64,000 bases of DNA, from NCBI RefSeq assembly GCF_002995495.1, contig NZ_PVZV01000002.1:1054001-1118000 (forward strand). The letters are read 5' to 3'. Positions within the stretch are counted from its first letter, which is position 1. Every line of letters begins with the position of its first letter. This DNA comes from Actinocorallia populi. Its GTDB lineage: Bacteria; Actinomycetota; Actinomycetes; Streptosporangiales; Streptosporangiaceae. Position numbers and translations under genes: made by a program. Shown here one piece after another: positions 52,662-62,106 of this stretch. Under the pieces are notes generated by a model. That model was not told where the DNA came from, ran no database searches, and saw nothing but the letters and a program-made list of their open reading frames with translations.

Positions 52662-53516
52662 GTGCTCACGGTCCGGCAGGTGGCGGCCTATCACGCGATG
52701 ACCCTGGTGGCCCCCGCGGTCGCCGAGCGGTTCCGCCCCGGCCAGTTCCTGGCCGTCGCGGTGGGCGGGGAGCACACCTCGCTCCTGGCCCGCCGCTGCT
52801 TCCCGATCTACGAGGTGAAGTCCGACTACGGCGGCACCGTGGAGTTCGTCTTCGAGGCGGGCGACCCGGGCGGCGAGTGGCTGGCCGGGCGCCGCTCCCG
52901 GGACTCCCTCGACGTCCTGGGGCCGCTGGGCAGGCCGTTCCCGCTGCCCCGCGACCCGGCGTCCTGCCTGCTGGTGGGCGGCGCGCACGGTTCGTCCGGG
53001 CTGTTCTCGCTGGCCGACGCGCTGCGCAGGCGCGACTGCCAGGTGCACTTCGTGCTCGGCGCGCCGCGCGCCCACGAGGTCTTCGGCGCCCGCAGCGCCC
53101 AGCGCATCGGGGAGAGCGCCACCGTGGTGACCCGCGACGGCTCGCTGGGCGTGGCGGGCACCATCCCGGACGTGCTGCCGCGCGTCATCGAGGAGACGTC
53201 CGCCGACGTGGTCTACGCCGCGGGGCCCACCGCGCTGCTGGGCTCGGTCGCCTCGGTCTCCGCGGCGCTGGGCATCCCCTGCCAGGTGAGCGTGGGGGAG
53301 TGGCTGGCCGACACGGCCGCCTGCGGGATCGGCACCTGCCTGTCGTGCGTGCTGCCGGTGATCGGCGACGACGGGCACACCCGCATGGCGCGCGCGTGCA
53401 CGGAGGGGCCCGTGCTGCGCGGAGAGCGCGTGCGCTGGTCGGACCTGGGCACCATCCCGCTGGACGCCCTGGGCGGCCCCCGCGCCCCGCAGACGCCGCT
53501 GGAGCCGGCGCCGTGA
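52662..53516 (+). CDS. pyrK: Dihydroorotate dehydrogenase electron transfer subunit
   Basis: A 284-residue iron-sulfur flavoprotein passing electrons from class 1B dihydroorotate dehydrogenase to NAD. FAD/NAD regions are visible (ARRCFPIYEVKSDYGGTVEFVF; SCLLVGGAHGSSGLFSLADAL) and the [2Fe-2S] cluster ligands are CGIGTCLSC followed by a later cysteine in MARACTEGP. GTG 52662 is the first standard start, but it lacks a ribosome binding site; GAGAGG at 52611-52616 points instead to an ATC at 52626, and the intervening residues fit the family's N-terminus. Confidence 0.88.
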   Translation: MLTVRQVAAYHAMTLVAPAVAERFRPGQFLAVAVGGEHTSLLARRCFPIYEVKSDYGGTVEFVFEAGDPGGEWLAGRRSRDSLDVLGPLGRPFPLPRDPASCLLVGGAHGSSGLFSLADALRRRDCQVHFVLGAPRAHEVFGARSAQRIGESATVVTRDGSLGVAGTIPDVLPRVIEETSADVVYAAGPTALLGSVASVSAALGIPCQVSVGEWLADTAACGIGTCLSCVLPVIGDDGHTRMARACTEGPVLRGERVRWSDLGTIPLDALGGPRAPQTPLEPAP

Positions 53517-53565
53517 CCCTGTCCCAGGCCCGCCGGGCCGCCCGCGCGCGCGACGGAGGATCGTC

Positions 53566-54555
53566 TTGGACCTGAGTACCCGGATCGGCGCCGTCACCCT
53601 GCCCAACCCGGTGCTGTCCGCCTCCGGGTGCGGGGGCACCGGCAGGGAGCTGGCGCAGTTCACCGATCTGGCACGGCTCGGGGCCTTCATCACCTGCTCG
53701 GTGATGCTGCAGCCGCGGGCGGGCCGGCCGACACCGCGCATCGCCGAGACGCCCAGCGGGGTGCTGAACGCCATGGGCCTGCCGGGGCCGGGCGTCGACG
53801 CCTTCCTCGCCAGGGAGCTGCCGTGGCTTTCCGGACAGGACGTCAGGGTGGTCGTCTCGGTCGGCGGCAACACCCTGGGCGAGTTCGGGGAGGTGGCGCG
53901 GCGGCTGGCGGAGTCACCGCAGGCGTCGGCCGTCGCCGCGGTCGAGGTGAACGTGGCCTGCCCCAATGCCGAGGACCGGGGGCGCATGTTCGCGGCCTCC
54001 CCCTCCGCCGCGGCGGAGGTGGTGCGGGTCGTGCGCGGTGCAATTCATCGGGATACCCCGGTATTGACGAAGCTTTCGCCAGACGTAACCGATATCGCCA
54101 CAATTGCCCTTGCCTGTGCGGATGCGGGTACGACGGGCCTCTCCCTCATCAACACCATGTCCGGTCTGGCCATTGACCCGCACACATTGCGTCCCGCCCT
54201 CACCGGGGTTTCGGGCGGCCTTTCCGGACCGGCCCTGCGGCCCGTCGCGCTGCGCTGCGTCTATCAGGTGCACGCCGCCCTGCCGGAAATACCGATCGTC
54301 GGCGGCGGGGGCGTGGCCACCGGGCGCGACGCCCTGGAGTTCGTCGTGGCGGGCGCCAGCGCCGTCTCCGTGGGCACGACCCTCCTGCACGACCCCTCGG
54401 CCCCCCAGCGGATCACCAGGGAGCTGGAGGAGGCCCTCACCGCCCACGGCATCACCCGGCTGGCCGACGCCGTCGGGCTGGCGCACCGCGCCACCGCCGC
54501 GCTGCCCCCGCAGATCGTGCGCGGCCCCCAGGAACCGATCAAGGAGCTGAGATGA
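53566..54555 (+). CDS. pyrD: Dihydroorotate dehydrogenase, class 1B catalytic subunit
   Basis: A 329-residue FMN enzyme oxidising dihydroorotate to orotate. The catalytic cysteine lies in VEVNVACPNAEDRG, the class 1 position, and FMN-binding motifs are IVGGGGVATGRDALEFVVAGASAVSVGT. Pairing with pyrK confirms class 1B. The start is TTG 53566 with GGAGG upstream. The stop overlaps pyrF by four bases. Bases about 54040-54120 are less GC-biased than their surroundings. Confidence 0.95.
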   Translation: MDLSTRIGAVTLPNPVLSASGCGGTGRELAQFTDLARLGAFITCSVMLQPRAGRPTPRIAETPSGVLNAMGLPGPGVDAFLARELPWLSGQDVRVVVSVGGNTLGEFGEVARRLAESPQASAVAAVEVNVACPNAEDRGRMFAASPSAAAEVVRVVRGAIHRDTPVLTKLSPDVTDIATIALACADAGTTGLSLINTMSGLAIDPHTLRPALTGVSGGLSGPALRPVALRCVYQVHAALPEIPIVGGGGVATGRDALEFVVAGASAVSVGTTLLHDPSAPQRITRELEEALTAHGITRLADAVGLAHRATAALPPQIVRGPQEPIKELR

Positions 54556-55244
54556 CCCCCGCACCCGTCGCGATCGCGCTGGACACCGACGACCTGGCCG
54601 TCGCCGCACGGTGGGCCGGGCAGGTGAGCCCGCACGTCAGCACCCTCAAGGTGGGCCTGGAGCTCTACCTGCGGTACGGGTCCGAGGTCGTGTCGCGGGT
54701 GCGCGCCGCGGGCGGCGAGAGCATCTTCCTCGACCTGAAGCTGCACGACATCCCCGCCACCGTGGGGGCGGCCGCCGCGGCCGTGGCCGGGCTCGCCCCG
54801 CACTACCTGACGGTGCACGCCTCCGGCGGCGCCGACATGGTCAAGGCCGCGGTCGCCGCCGCGCCCGAGACGAAGATCACGGCGGTCACCGTGCTCACCT
54901 CGCTGGGCGAGGGCGACCTGGCGGCCGTCGGCCTGGCCGGGCCCGCCCGGGACGCCGCGCGCAGGCTCGCCGCGCTGGCCGTGGGCGCGGGGGCGCGCGC
55001 CCTGGTCTGCTCGGCCCACGAGGTCGCCGCGATCCGCGCGGAGGTCGGCCCCGGCATCGACCTCGTCACCCCCGGAGTCCGGCCGCGCGGGGCCGCCGGG
55101 GACGACCAGACGCGCGTCGCGACCCCCCGGGAGGCCCTCGCCGCGGGCGCCGACCTGCTCGTGGTCGGACGGCCCGTCACCCGTGCCGCGGACCCCGCGG
55201 CGGCCGCCGCGGAGCTCGCCGCGAGCCTGCGCGGGCAGGGCTGA
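54552..55244 (+). CDS. pyrF: Orotidine 5'-phosphate decarboxylase
   Basis: A 230-residue TIM-barrel enzyme converting OMP to UMP. The signature FLDLKLHDIPATVGAA carries the catalytic Asp-Lys-Asp residues; ALDTDDL and VTPGVRPRGAAGDDQTRV with the phosphate loop VVGRPVTRA are also present. The ATG overlaps pyrD. The operon ends here; orotate phosphoribosyltransferase (pyrE) is not in the window. Confidence 0.95.
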   Translation: MTPAPVAIALDTDDLAVAARWAGQVSPHVSTLKVGLELYLRYGSEVVSRVRAAGGESIFLDLKLHDIPATVGAAAAAVAGLAPHYLTVHASGGADMVKAAVAAAPETKITAVTVLTSLGEGDLAAVGLAGPARDAARRLAALAVGAGARALVCSAHEVAAIRAEVGPGIDLVTPGVRPRGAAGDDQTRVATPREALAAGADLLVVGRPVTRAADPAAAAAELAASLRGQG

Positions 55245-55429
55245 AGAAAGACCAGGCAGCCGGGGCGGGGAGCCTCCGTGATCAACGGAGCGTGACGACT
55301 CGATTGCTGATAGAGAATTTCGTGAATTTCTGGCGGGATAAACTGCCGATCACGTTGCTTTATCGGGGGGTAAGTCGCTAGTTTCCGGGGCGTCCGACTC
55401 CGTCGAGTGGAAAACGCGAGGTGACCGGC

Positions 55430-55753
55430 GTGGCTCTTCCGCCCCTAACCCCCGAACAGCGTGCCGCGGCCCTGGAAAAGGCCGCTCTGGCCCGCCGTGA
55501 GCGCGCTGAGGTCAAGAACAAGCTCAAGCACGGGGGAATCTCCCTCTCCGAGGTTCTCAAAGCGGGACAGACCGATGACATCGTCGGGAAGATGAAGGTC
55601 TCGGCCCTGTTGGAATCGCTTCCCGGCGTGGGCAAGGTTCGCGCCAAGCAGATCATGGAGCGTCTGGGTATCGCCGAGTCCCGCCGGGTGCGGGGCCTGG
55701 GCGCCAACCAGCGCGCCTCCCTGGAGCGCGAGTTCGGCGGCGGCCTCAAGTAG
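55430..55753 (+). CDS. mihF: Actinobacterial integration host factor (mIHF/sIHF)
   Basis: A 107-residue nucleoid-associated protein. From the GTG at 55430 it reads MALPPLTPEQRAAALEKAA, matching known actinobacterial IHF proteins, so the upstream in-frame GTG at 55421 is rejected. The DNA-binding helix-two-turn-helix is LLESLPGVGKVRAKQIMERLGI. It bends DNA and influences topology and secondary metabolism in Streptomyces. It is placed between pyrF and gmk, as is usual in actinomycetes. Confidence 0.95.
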   Translation: MALPPLTPEQRAAALEKAALARRERAEVKNKLKHGGISLSEVLKAGQTDDIVGKMKVSALLESLPGVGKVRAKQIMERLGIAESRRVRGLGANQRASLEREFGGGLK

Positions 55754-55769
55754 CGGGCCGCCCCATCCC

Positions 55770-55800
55770 GCCGGGTCGGGCCGCCAGGTCCTGACCCGGC
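55770..55800 (+). terminator. Possible terminator after mihF
   Basis: GCCGGGTC and GACCCGGC form a perfect 8-bp stem with a 15-base loop, starting 17 bp after the mihF stop. The long loop makes it only moderately convincing; gmk begins 33 bp beyond it. Confidence 0.4.
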
Positions 55801-55832
55801 AGGGTGTTCCACCGTGATAAACCTGAACCGCG

Positions 55833-56438
55833 ATGGACACCACTGAATCCGCGGCCTCCTCCGCGGCCCCCGAGACCCCGCCGGGCCCGTCCCGCCGGCT
55901 CACGGTCCTGTCCGGACCCTCCGGCGTCGGCAAGAGCACCGTCGTGGCACGGCTCCGCGAGCACCACCCCCAGGTGTGGCTCTCGGTCTCGGTGACGACG
56001 CGCAGGCCCCGGCCGGGCGAGACGGACGGGGTGCAGTACCACTTCACCGACGACGCCGGCTTCGACCGCCTGGTCGCCTCCGGCGAGCTGCTGGAATGGG
56101 CGGAGTTCGCGGGCAACCGCTACGGGACGCCGCGCCGCCCCGTCGAGGAGCGGCTGGCCGCCGGGGTGCCCACGCTGCTGGAGATCGACCTGCAGGGCGC
56201 CCGCCAGGTGCGCGAGACCATGCCCGAGGCGCTGCTGGTCTTCCTCGCCCCGCCCAGCTGGGACGAGCTGGTGCGCCGCCTCACCGGCCGCGGCACCGAG
56301 CCGCCGGACGTGATCGAGCGCCGGCTGGAGGCGGCCCGCGTCGAGCTGGCCGCCGAGAAGGAGTTCGACCTCACCCTCGTCAACCATTCCGTGCAGGGCG
56401 TCTGCGACGAGCTGCTAGGCTTGATGGCTGACCATTGA
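55833..56438 (+). CDS. gmk: Guanylate kinase
   Basis: A 201-residue kinase converting GMP to GDP. The P-loop is [11 protein letters not shown] after a 20-residue tail, followed by [20 protein letters not shown] (GMP binding), [15 protein letters not shown] and DLQGARQV. The length matches the family. The ATG at 55833 lacks a strong ribosome binding site. It is followed closely by rpoZ, coaBC and metK in the standard actinomycete order. Confidence 0.95.
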   Translation: MDTTESAASSAAPETPPGPSRRLTVLSGPSGVGKSTVVARLREHHPQVWLSVSVTTRRPRPGETDGVQYHFTDDAGFDRLVASGELLEWAEFAGNRYGTPRRPVEERLAAGVPTLLEIDLQGARQVRETMPEALLVFLAPPSWDELVRRLTGRGTEPPDVIERRLEAARVELAAEKEFDLTLVNHSVQGVCDELLGLMADH

Positions 56439-56484
56439 GCACTCGGAACCCATTGAGCACTTGAGCATGCGGAAAGGCGTCAGA

Positions 56485-56739
56485 GTGGCAGCCAACAGCG
56501 AAGGCATCACCAACCCGTCGATCGACGAACTCCTGGAGGTCGTCGACACCAAGTACGGCCTGGTGAGCATCGCGGCCAAGCGGGCCCGGCAGATCAACGC
56601 CTACTACGCCCAGCTCGGCGAGGGCCTGCTGGAGTACGTCGGGCCGCTGGTGGAGACCCAGGTCCAGGAGAAGCCCCTGTCCATCGCGCTGCGCGAGGTG
56701 CGCGAGGGTCTCCTGCACACCGAGCCCACCGAGGGCTGA
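56485..56739 (+). CDS. rpoZ: RNA polymerase omega subunit
   Basis: An 84-residue omega subunit ([39 protein letters not shown], ending [10 protein letters not shown]), which helps assemble the beta-prime subunit. GAAAGG at 56472-56477 supports the GTG at 56485; an ATG at 56467 is the alternative. It lies between gmk and coaBC, as in other actinobacteria. Confidence 0.95.
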   Translation: MAANSEGITNPSIDELLEVVDTKYGLVSIAAKRARQINAYYAQLGEGLLEYVGPLVETQVQEKPLSIALREVREGLLHTEPTEG

Positions 56740-56750
56740 GCACTCCCGCC

Positions 56751-57953
56751 GTGGCCGAGCAGGACAAGCCGCGAGTCGTCCTGGGCGTCGGCGCCGGGAT
56801 CGCCTCGTACAAGGTGTGCGAGCTGCTGCGGCGGCTCACCGAGTCCGGGCACTCCGTCAAGGTCGTGCCCACCGCGGACGCGCTGCGCTTCGTCGGCGAG
56901 CCGACCTGGGCCGCGCTGTCCGGCCAGCCCGTGGCCACCTCCGTCTGGGACGGCGTCGCCGACGTGCCGCACGTGCGCATCGGCCAGCAGGCCGACCTCG
57001 TGTTCGTCGCGCCGGCCACGGCCGACCTCCTGGCCAGGGCCGCGCACGGCCTGGCCGACGACCTGCTGACCAACACCCTGCTCACCGCGCGGTGCCCGGT
57101 GGTGTTCGCCCCCGCCATGCACACCGAGATGTGGGAGCACCCGGCGACCCGGGCCAACGTGGCGACGCTGCGCGAGCGCGGCGACATCGTCGTCGAGCCC
57201 GCCTCCGGGCGGCTGACCGGCAAGGACACCGGGCGCGGGCGGCTGCCCGATGCCGCGGAGCTGTTCGAGGTGGCGCTGCGCGTCCTGGCCGGAGCCCCGC
57301 GGGACCTCGCGGGACGGCACGTCGTCGTCTCGGCCGGGGGCACCCGCGAGCCCATCGACCCGGTGCGCTTCATCGGCAACCGCTCGTCCGGGCTGCAGGG
57401 GTACGCCCTGGCCAAGGTCGCCGCGGCCCGGGGGGCCGAGGTCACGCTCGTGGCGGCCAACACCGCGCTGCCCGACCCGGCGGGCGTGCGCGTCGAGCGC
57501 GTCGGCTCCGCGCTGGAGATGCGCGCCGCCGTCCTGGCCGCCGCCGCCTCGGCCGACGCGGTGGTGATGGCCGCGGCCGTCGCCGACTTCCGGCCCGTGA
57601 CATCGGCCACGTCGAAGATCAAGAAGAAGGACGAGACGGACGTCCCGCGGATCGAGCTGGTGCAGAACCCCGACATCCTCGCCGAGCTCGTCGGGCGCCG
57701 CGCGCCCGGCCAGGTGATCGCGGGCTTCGCCGCCGAGACCGACGACGTCCTGGCGCACGGGCGGGCCAAGCTCGCGCGCAAGGGCTGCGACCTGCTCGTG
57801 GTCAACCAGGTGGGGGAGGACCTCACCTTCGGCGCCCCCGACAACGCCGGGGTGGTGCTGTCGGCCTCCGGGAGCGAGCGGGAGATCCCGCGCGGCACCA
57901 AGGAGGCGCTCGCCGCCGTCGTCTGGGACGAGATCGCGGCCCTGCTCGGCTGA
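56751..57953 (+). CDS. coaBC: Bifunctional phosphopantothenoylcysteine decarboxylase/synthetase
   Basis: A 400-residue coenzyme A synthesis enzyme. The CoaC half has GVGAGIASYKVCELLRRL, the active-site histidine in VPHVRIG and APAMHTEMWEHPAT; the CoaB half begins around HVVVSAGGTREPIDPVRFIGNRSSG and contains KIKKKDE. At the position where E. coli has a catalytic cysteine and the PAMN motif, this protein reads SGRLTGKDTGRGR and PAMH, so those two residues differ. The GTG start lies 11 bp after rpoZ. Confidence 0.93.
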   Translation: MAEQDKPRVVLGVGAGIASYKVCELLRRLTESGHSVKVVPTADALRFVGEPTWAALSGQPVATSVWDGVADVPHVRIGQQADLVFVAPATADLLARAAHGLADDLLTNTLLTARCPVVFAPAMHTEMWEHPATRANVATLRERGDIVVEPASGRLTGKDTGRGRLPDAAELFEVALRVLAGAPRDLAGRHVVVSAGGTREPIDPVRFIGNRSSGLQGYALAKVAAARGAEVTLVAANTALPDPAGVRVERVGSALEMRAAVLAAAASADAVVMAAAVADFRPVTSATSKIKKKDETDVPRIELVQNPDILAELVGRRAPGQVIAGFAAETDDVLAHGRAKLARKGCDLLVVNQVGEDLTFGAPDNAGVVLSASGSEREIPRGTKEALAAVVWDEIAALLG

Positions 57954-58140
57954 GGGACGCCCGCGCGGCGGCGGCCGACCCCCGCTCCGCCGCGGTCGTC
58001 CGTCGCCCGGCCATGCCGATCCCGCGCCGTGTGACTAGACTGCCCTTCGGTCCGGGCCGGCCTTGCCGTGACGGTCCGCCCGGAGCACCGCCAACCATCT
58101 GCTACTGGTGAGTCAGCAGCCGCTGCAAGGAGTTCACGTA

Positions 58141-59334
<1,194 letters not shown>

Positions 59335-59343
59335 CCCCCGCCC

Positions 59344-59375
59344 CGACGGCCCGCCCCTTCGGGAGCGGGCCGTCG
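59344..59375 (+). terminator. metK terminator
   Basis: A perfect 11-bp stem (CGACGGCCCGC and its complement) is topped by a CCC-TTCG-GG cap, starting 10 bp after the metK stop. No U-tract follows. Confidence 0.85.
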
Positions 59376-59434
59376 CCGCGTACAGGCGGCCGCCGCCCGG
59401 CATGACCGTGCCTCCTGAGGGATGCCCGTCACCG

Positions 59435-59476
59435 CGCGCGGGCGGACGCCGGAGACGCGCGGGCGGACGCCGGAGA
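59435..59476 (+). repeat. Exact tandem duplication of 21 bp
   Basis: Two identical, adjacent 21-bp units (59435-59455 and 59456-59476, each ending GACGCCGGAGA) lie between metK and priA. The unit contains 13 G and 6 C bases interrupted by two A bases pattern-wise, and no function is evident. It may be a recent slippage product. Confidence 0.85.
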
Positions 59477-59630
59477 TGAGCAGCCCCTTCGGACGCGGCC
59501 GTCGCCGTGTGCGGGGTCCGGTCGTTGCGCGGTCGGGGCGGCCGCCCGGGGCCTGCGTGGTCGGGTGCCGGCGGTCCACAGGGAGGCGCGGCGGGCTCGG
59601 GGGACGGCCGACGGGTGATAGGTGTGTGGG

Positions 59631-61964
59631 GTGAGTGAGGACGGCTTGATCCCGGGGCTGGAGGTCGTTCCGGGAGTGCCGGAGAAGGCGCGTGCCGGCG
59701 GGGCCGGGCGGGGGCCGGCGCGGCGCAAGGGGGTGCCGGACGCGGCGGCCGAGCTGCCCGTCGCGCGGGTGGCCGTCGACATCCCGCTGGCGCATCTGGA
59801 CCGGCCGTTCGACTACCTGGTGCCCGCGCGGCTGGACGCCGAGGCGGTGCCGGGCTGCCGCGTGCGGGTGCGGTTCGCGGGGCAGCTCGTGGACGGCTAC
59901 CTGCTGGAGCGGGTCGCCGGGAGCGAGCACGGGGGGCGGCTGCTGTTCCTGGAGCGGGTGACCTCGCCGGAGGCCGTCCTGACCCCCGAGACCGCCGCTC
60001 TCGCCCGCGAGCTCGCCGACCGCTACGCCGGCACCCTCTCCGACGTCCTGCGCCTGGCGATCCCGCCCCGCCACGCCCGCGCGGAGAAGCGGCCGTCCGT
60101 CCCCGGCCCGTCCTGCGTCCCCGCCCCGGCCGACCCCGGCCCCTGGGCCGACTACCCCGCGGGCCCGTCCTTCCTGGCGGCCCTCGCCGAGGGCCGCTCC
60201 CCCCGCGCCGTCTGGACGGCCCTCCCCGGCCCCGACTGGCCCGCCGCCGTCGCCCGCGCCGCCCGCGCCGCCCTCGCCTCCGGCCGCGGCACCCTCATCG
60301 TCGTCGCCGACGGCCGCGAAGCCGCCCGCATCGAAACCGCCCTCGCCCGGGAGCTCACCCACCCCCCCGCCCCGGACCCCGGCACGGGGGAGCCGGTTTC
60401 CACTCCGGAGGAGCCGGACGCCGTCTCGGGCTCGGGTACGGCCGTCCCTGCGGACCCAGGCGCAAAGGAGCCGGTTCCCGTTTCGGGAGAGCCGGGTGCT
60501 ACCTCGGGTTCCGGTGTGGCCGCCTCTGCGAACACCGTTTCGGGGGAGACGGGTGCCGCCTCGGGCTCGGGCATGGATGGTGCGGCGGCTGTTCGGGCCT
60601 CCGGGGCGGCTGCCTCGGCCACCGGTGCGGAGGAGCCGGTTCCTGCCTCGGAGGTGGGGGCCGCCTGGGTGGTGTTGACGGCGGAGGTCGGGCCGGAGAA
60701 GCGGTACCGGGAGTGGCTGCGGGTGCTGCGGGGGGAGGCGCGGGTCGTGGTGGGGACGCGGGCCGCGGTGTTCGCGCCGGTGCGGGAGCTCGGGCTCGTG
60801 GTGCTGTGGGACGACGGGGACGACGTGCACGCCGAGCCGCACGCGCCTTACGCGCACGCGCGGGAGGTGCTGGCGCTGCGGGCGCACAGGGCTGGGGCCG
60901 CGGTGCTGTTCGGGGGGATCAGCCGGACGGCCGACACGACGCGGCTCGTCGCCGAGGGGTGGGCGCACGGGCTGGTGGCGGCGCGGGAGACGGTGCGGCA
61001 GTGGATGCCGCGCATCCGGCCCGCGGGGGACGACGCGGAGCTGGCCCGGGACGAGGCGGCGCGGACGGCGCGGCTGCCCGCGCTGGCGTTCCGCACCGCG
61101 CGGGAGGCGCTCGCCGACGGGCCCGTGCTGGTGCAGGTGCCCCGGCGCGGCTACCTGCCCGCGCTGGCCTGCCGCCGGTGCCGGGAGCCCGCCCGGTGCA
61201 CGGCGTGCGCGGGGCCGCTGGCGCTGGCGTCCTCGCACTCCGTCCCGAACTGCCTGTGGTGCGGCAGGCTCGCGGGCGACTGGAGGTGCGCGACCTGCGG
61301 CGACGTCCAGGTCCGCGCGATCGTCGTCGGCGCCGGACGGACGGCCGAGGAGCTGGGCCGCGCCTTCCCCGGCGTGACCGTGCGCACCTCGGGACGGGAC
61401 GGCGTCCTGCCGTCCGTCGGAGGCAGGCCCGAACTCGTCGTCTCCACCCCGGGGGCCGAGCCGGTCGCCGAGGAGGGCTACGCCGCAGCCCTCCTGCTCG
61501 ACGGCTGGGCGCTGCTGGGCCGGGCCGACCTGCGCGCCAACGAGGAGGCGCTGCGCCGCTGGCTGAACGCCGCCGCCCTCGTCCGCCCGCACGGCCGCGT
61601 CGTCCTCGTCGCCGACTCCGCCCTGCCCGTCGTGCAGGCCGCCGTCCGCTGGGACCCCGTCACCTTCGCCGAGCGCGAACTCGCCGAGCGCGCCGAGCTG
61701 CGTTTCCCTCCGACGGTCCGCATGGCCTCCCTCACTGGCACGCCCGAGGCGCTCCGCGACTTCCTGTCCCTCCCCCTCCCCCCGGAGGCCGAGGTCCTCG
61801 GCCCCGTCCCGCTCCCCGACGGCCGCGAGCGCGCCCTCCTCCGCGTCCCCTTCCCGGCGGCCCCGGCCCTCTCCAGGGCGTTGAAGGCCGCACAGGGCGT
61901 CCGCAGCGCCCGCAGGTCCTCCGATCCCGTCCGCGTCGAGATCGACCCCCTCGAACTCCTCTGA
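59631..61964 (+). CDS. priA: PriA-like primosomal protein N' without helicase motifs
   Basis: A 777-residue PriA-family protein. The N-terminal DNA-binding domain (ARVAVDIPLAHLDRPFDYLVPARL) and the zinc-binding region (CRRCREPARCTACAG ... NCLWCGRLAGDWRCATCG) are clear. The helicase Walker A is absent (the region reads ALPGPDWPAAVARAARAAL) and the DEEH box is replaced by LWDDGDD, so ATPase activity is unlikely. Residues about 244-344 are a low-complexity Gly/Ser/Pro/Glu/Ala insertion. Such helicase-dead PriA proteins occur in actinobacteria. The GTG at 59631 is chosen; 59622 is in frame. Confidence 0.85.
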   Translation: MSEDGLIPGLEVVPGVPEKARAGGAGRGPARRKGVPDAAAELPVARVAVDIPLAHLDRPFDYLVPARLDAEAVPGCRVRVRFAGQLVDGYLLERVAGSEHGGRLLFLERVTSPEAVLTPETAALARELADRYAGTLSDVLRLAIPPRHARAEKRPSVPGPSCVPAPADPGPWADYPAGPSFLAALAEGRSPRAVWTALPGPDWPAAVARAARAALASGRGTLIVVADGREAARIETALARELTHPPAPDPGTGEPVSTPEEPDAVSGSGTAVPADPGAKEPVPVSGEPGATSGSGVAASANTVSGETGAASGSGMDGAAAVRASGAAASATGAEEPVPASEVGAAWVVLTAEVGPEKRYREWLRVLRGEARVVVGTRAAVFAPVRELGLVVLWDDGDDVHAEPHAPYAHAREVLALRAHRAGAAVLFGGISRTADTTRLVAEGWAHGLVAARETVRQWMPRIRPAGDDAELARDEAARTARLPALAFRTAREALADGPVLVQVPRRGYLPALACRRCREPARCTACAGPLALASSHSVPNCLWCGRLAGDWRCATCGDVQVRAIVVGAGRTAEELGRAFPGVTVRTSGRDGVLPSVGGRPELVVSTPGAEPVAEEGYAAALLLDGWALLGRADLRANEEALRRWLNAAALVRPHGRVVLVADSALPVVQAAVRWDPVTFAERELAERAELRFPPTVRMASLTGTPEALRDFLSLPLPPEAEVLGPVPLPDGRERALLRVPFPAAPALSRALKAAQGVRSARRSSDPVRVEIDPLELL

Positions 61965-61988
61965 CCGCCGCCCGCCCGAAGGCGGCGG
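61965..61988 (+). terminator. Probable priA terminator
   Basis: CCGCCGCC and GGCGGCGG form an 8-bp stem directly after the stop codon, with the loop CGCCCGAA. It is short and lacks a U-tract. Confidence 0.45.
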
Positions 61989-62106
61989 CGCCCTCCGGAA
62001 CGGCCGGGTGACGGATCCGGGAACGGAGGGCGGCGGGGGAGGTTCCGGGAGAGCGGTCCTCGCGTTCTGGCGCGAGGGACGGCGGGGAGGGGCATAGGGT
62101 ACGACG

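Noticed and set aside
55245-55429. A small RNA or gene in the AT-richer gap before mihF
   Set aside because: The open frames are short and have no ribosome binding site. A weak CTCCGT/ACGGAG hairpin at 55274-55290 is the only structure seen.
58080-58140. SAM riboswitch before metK
   Set aside because: The short leader shows no S-box, SAM-II or similar stem architecture, and actinomycete metK genes are not known to carry one.
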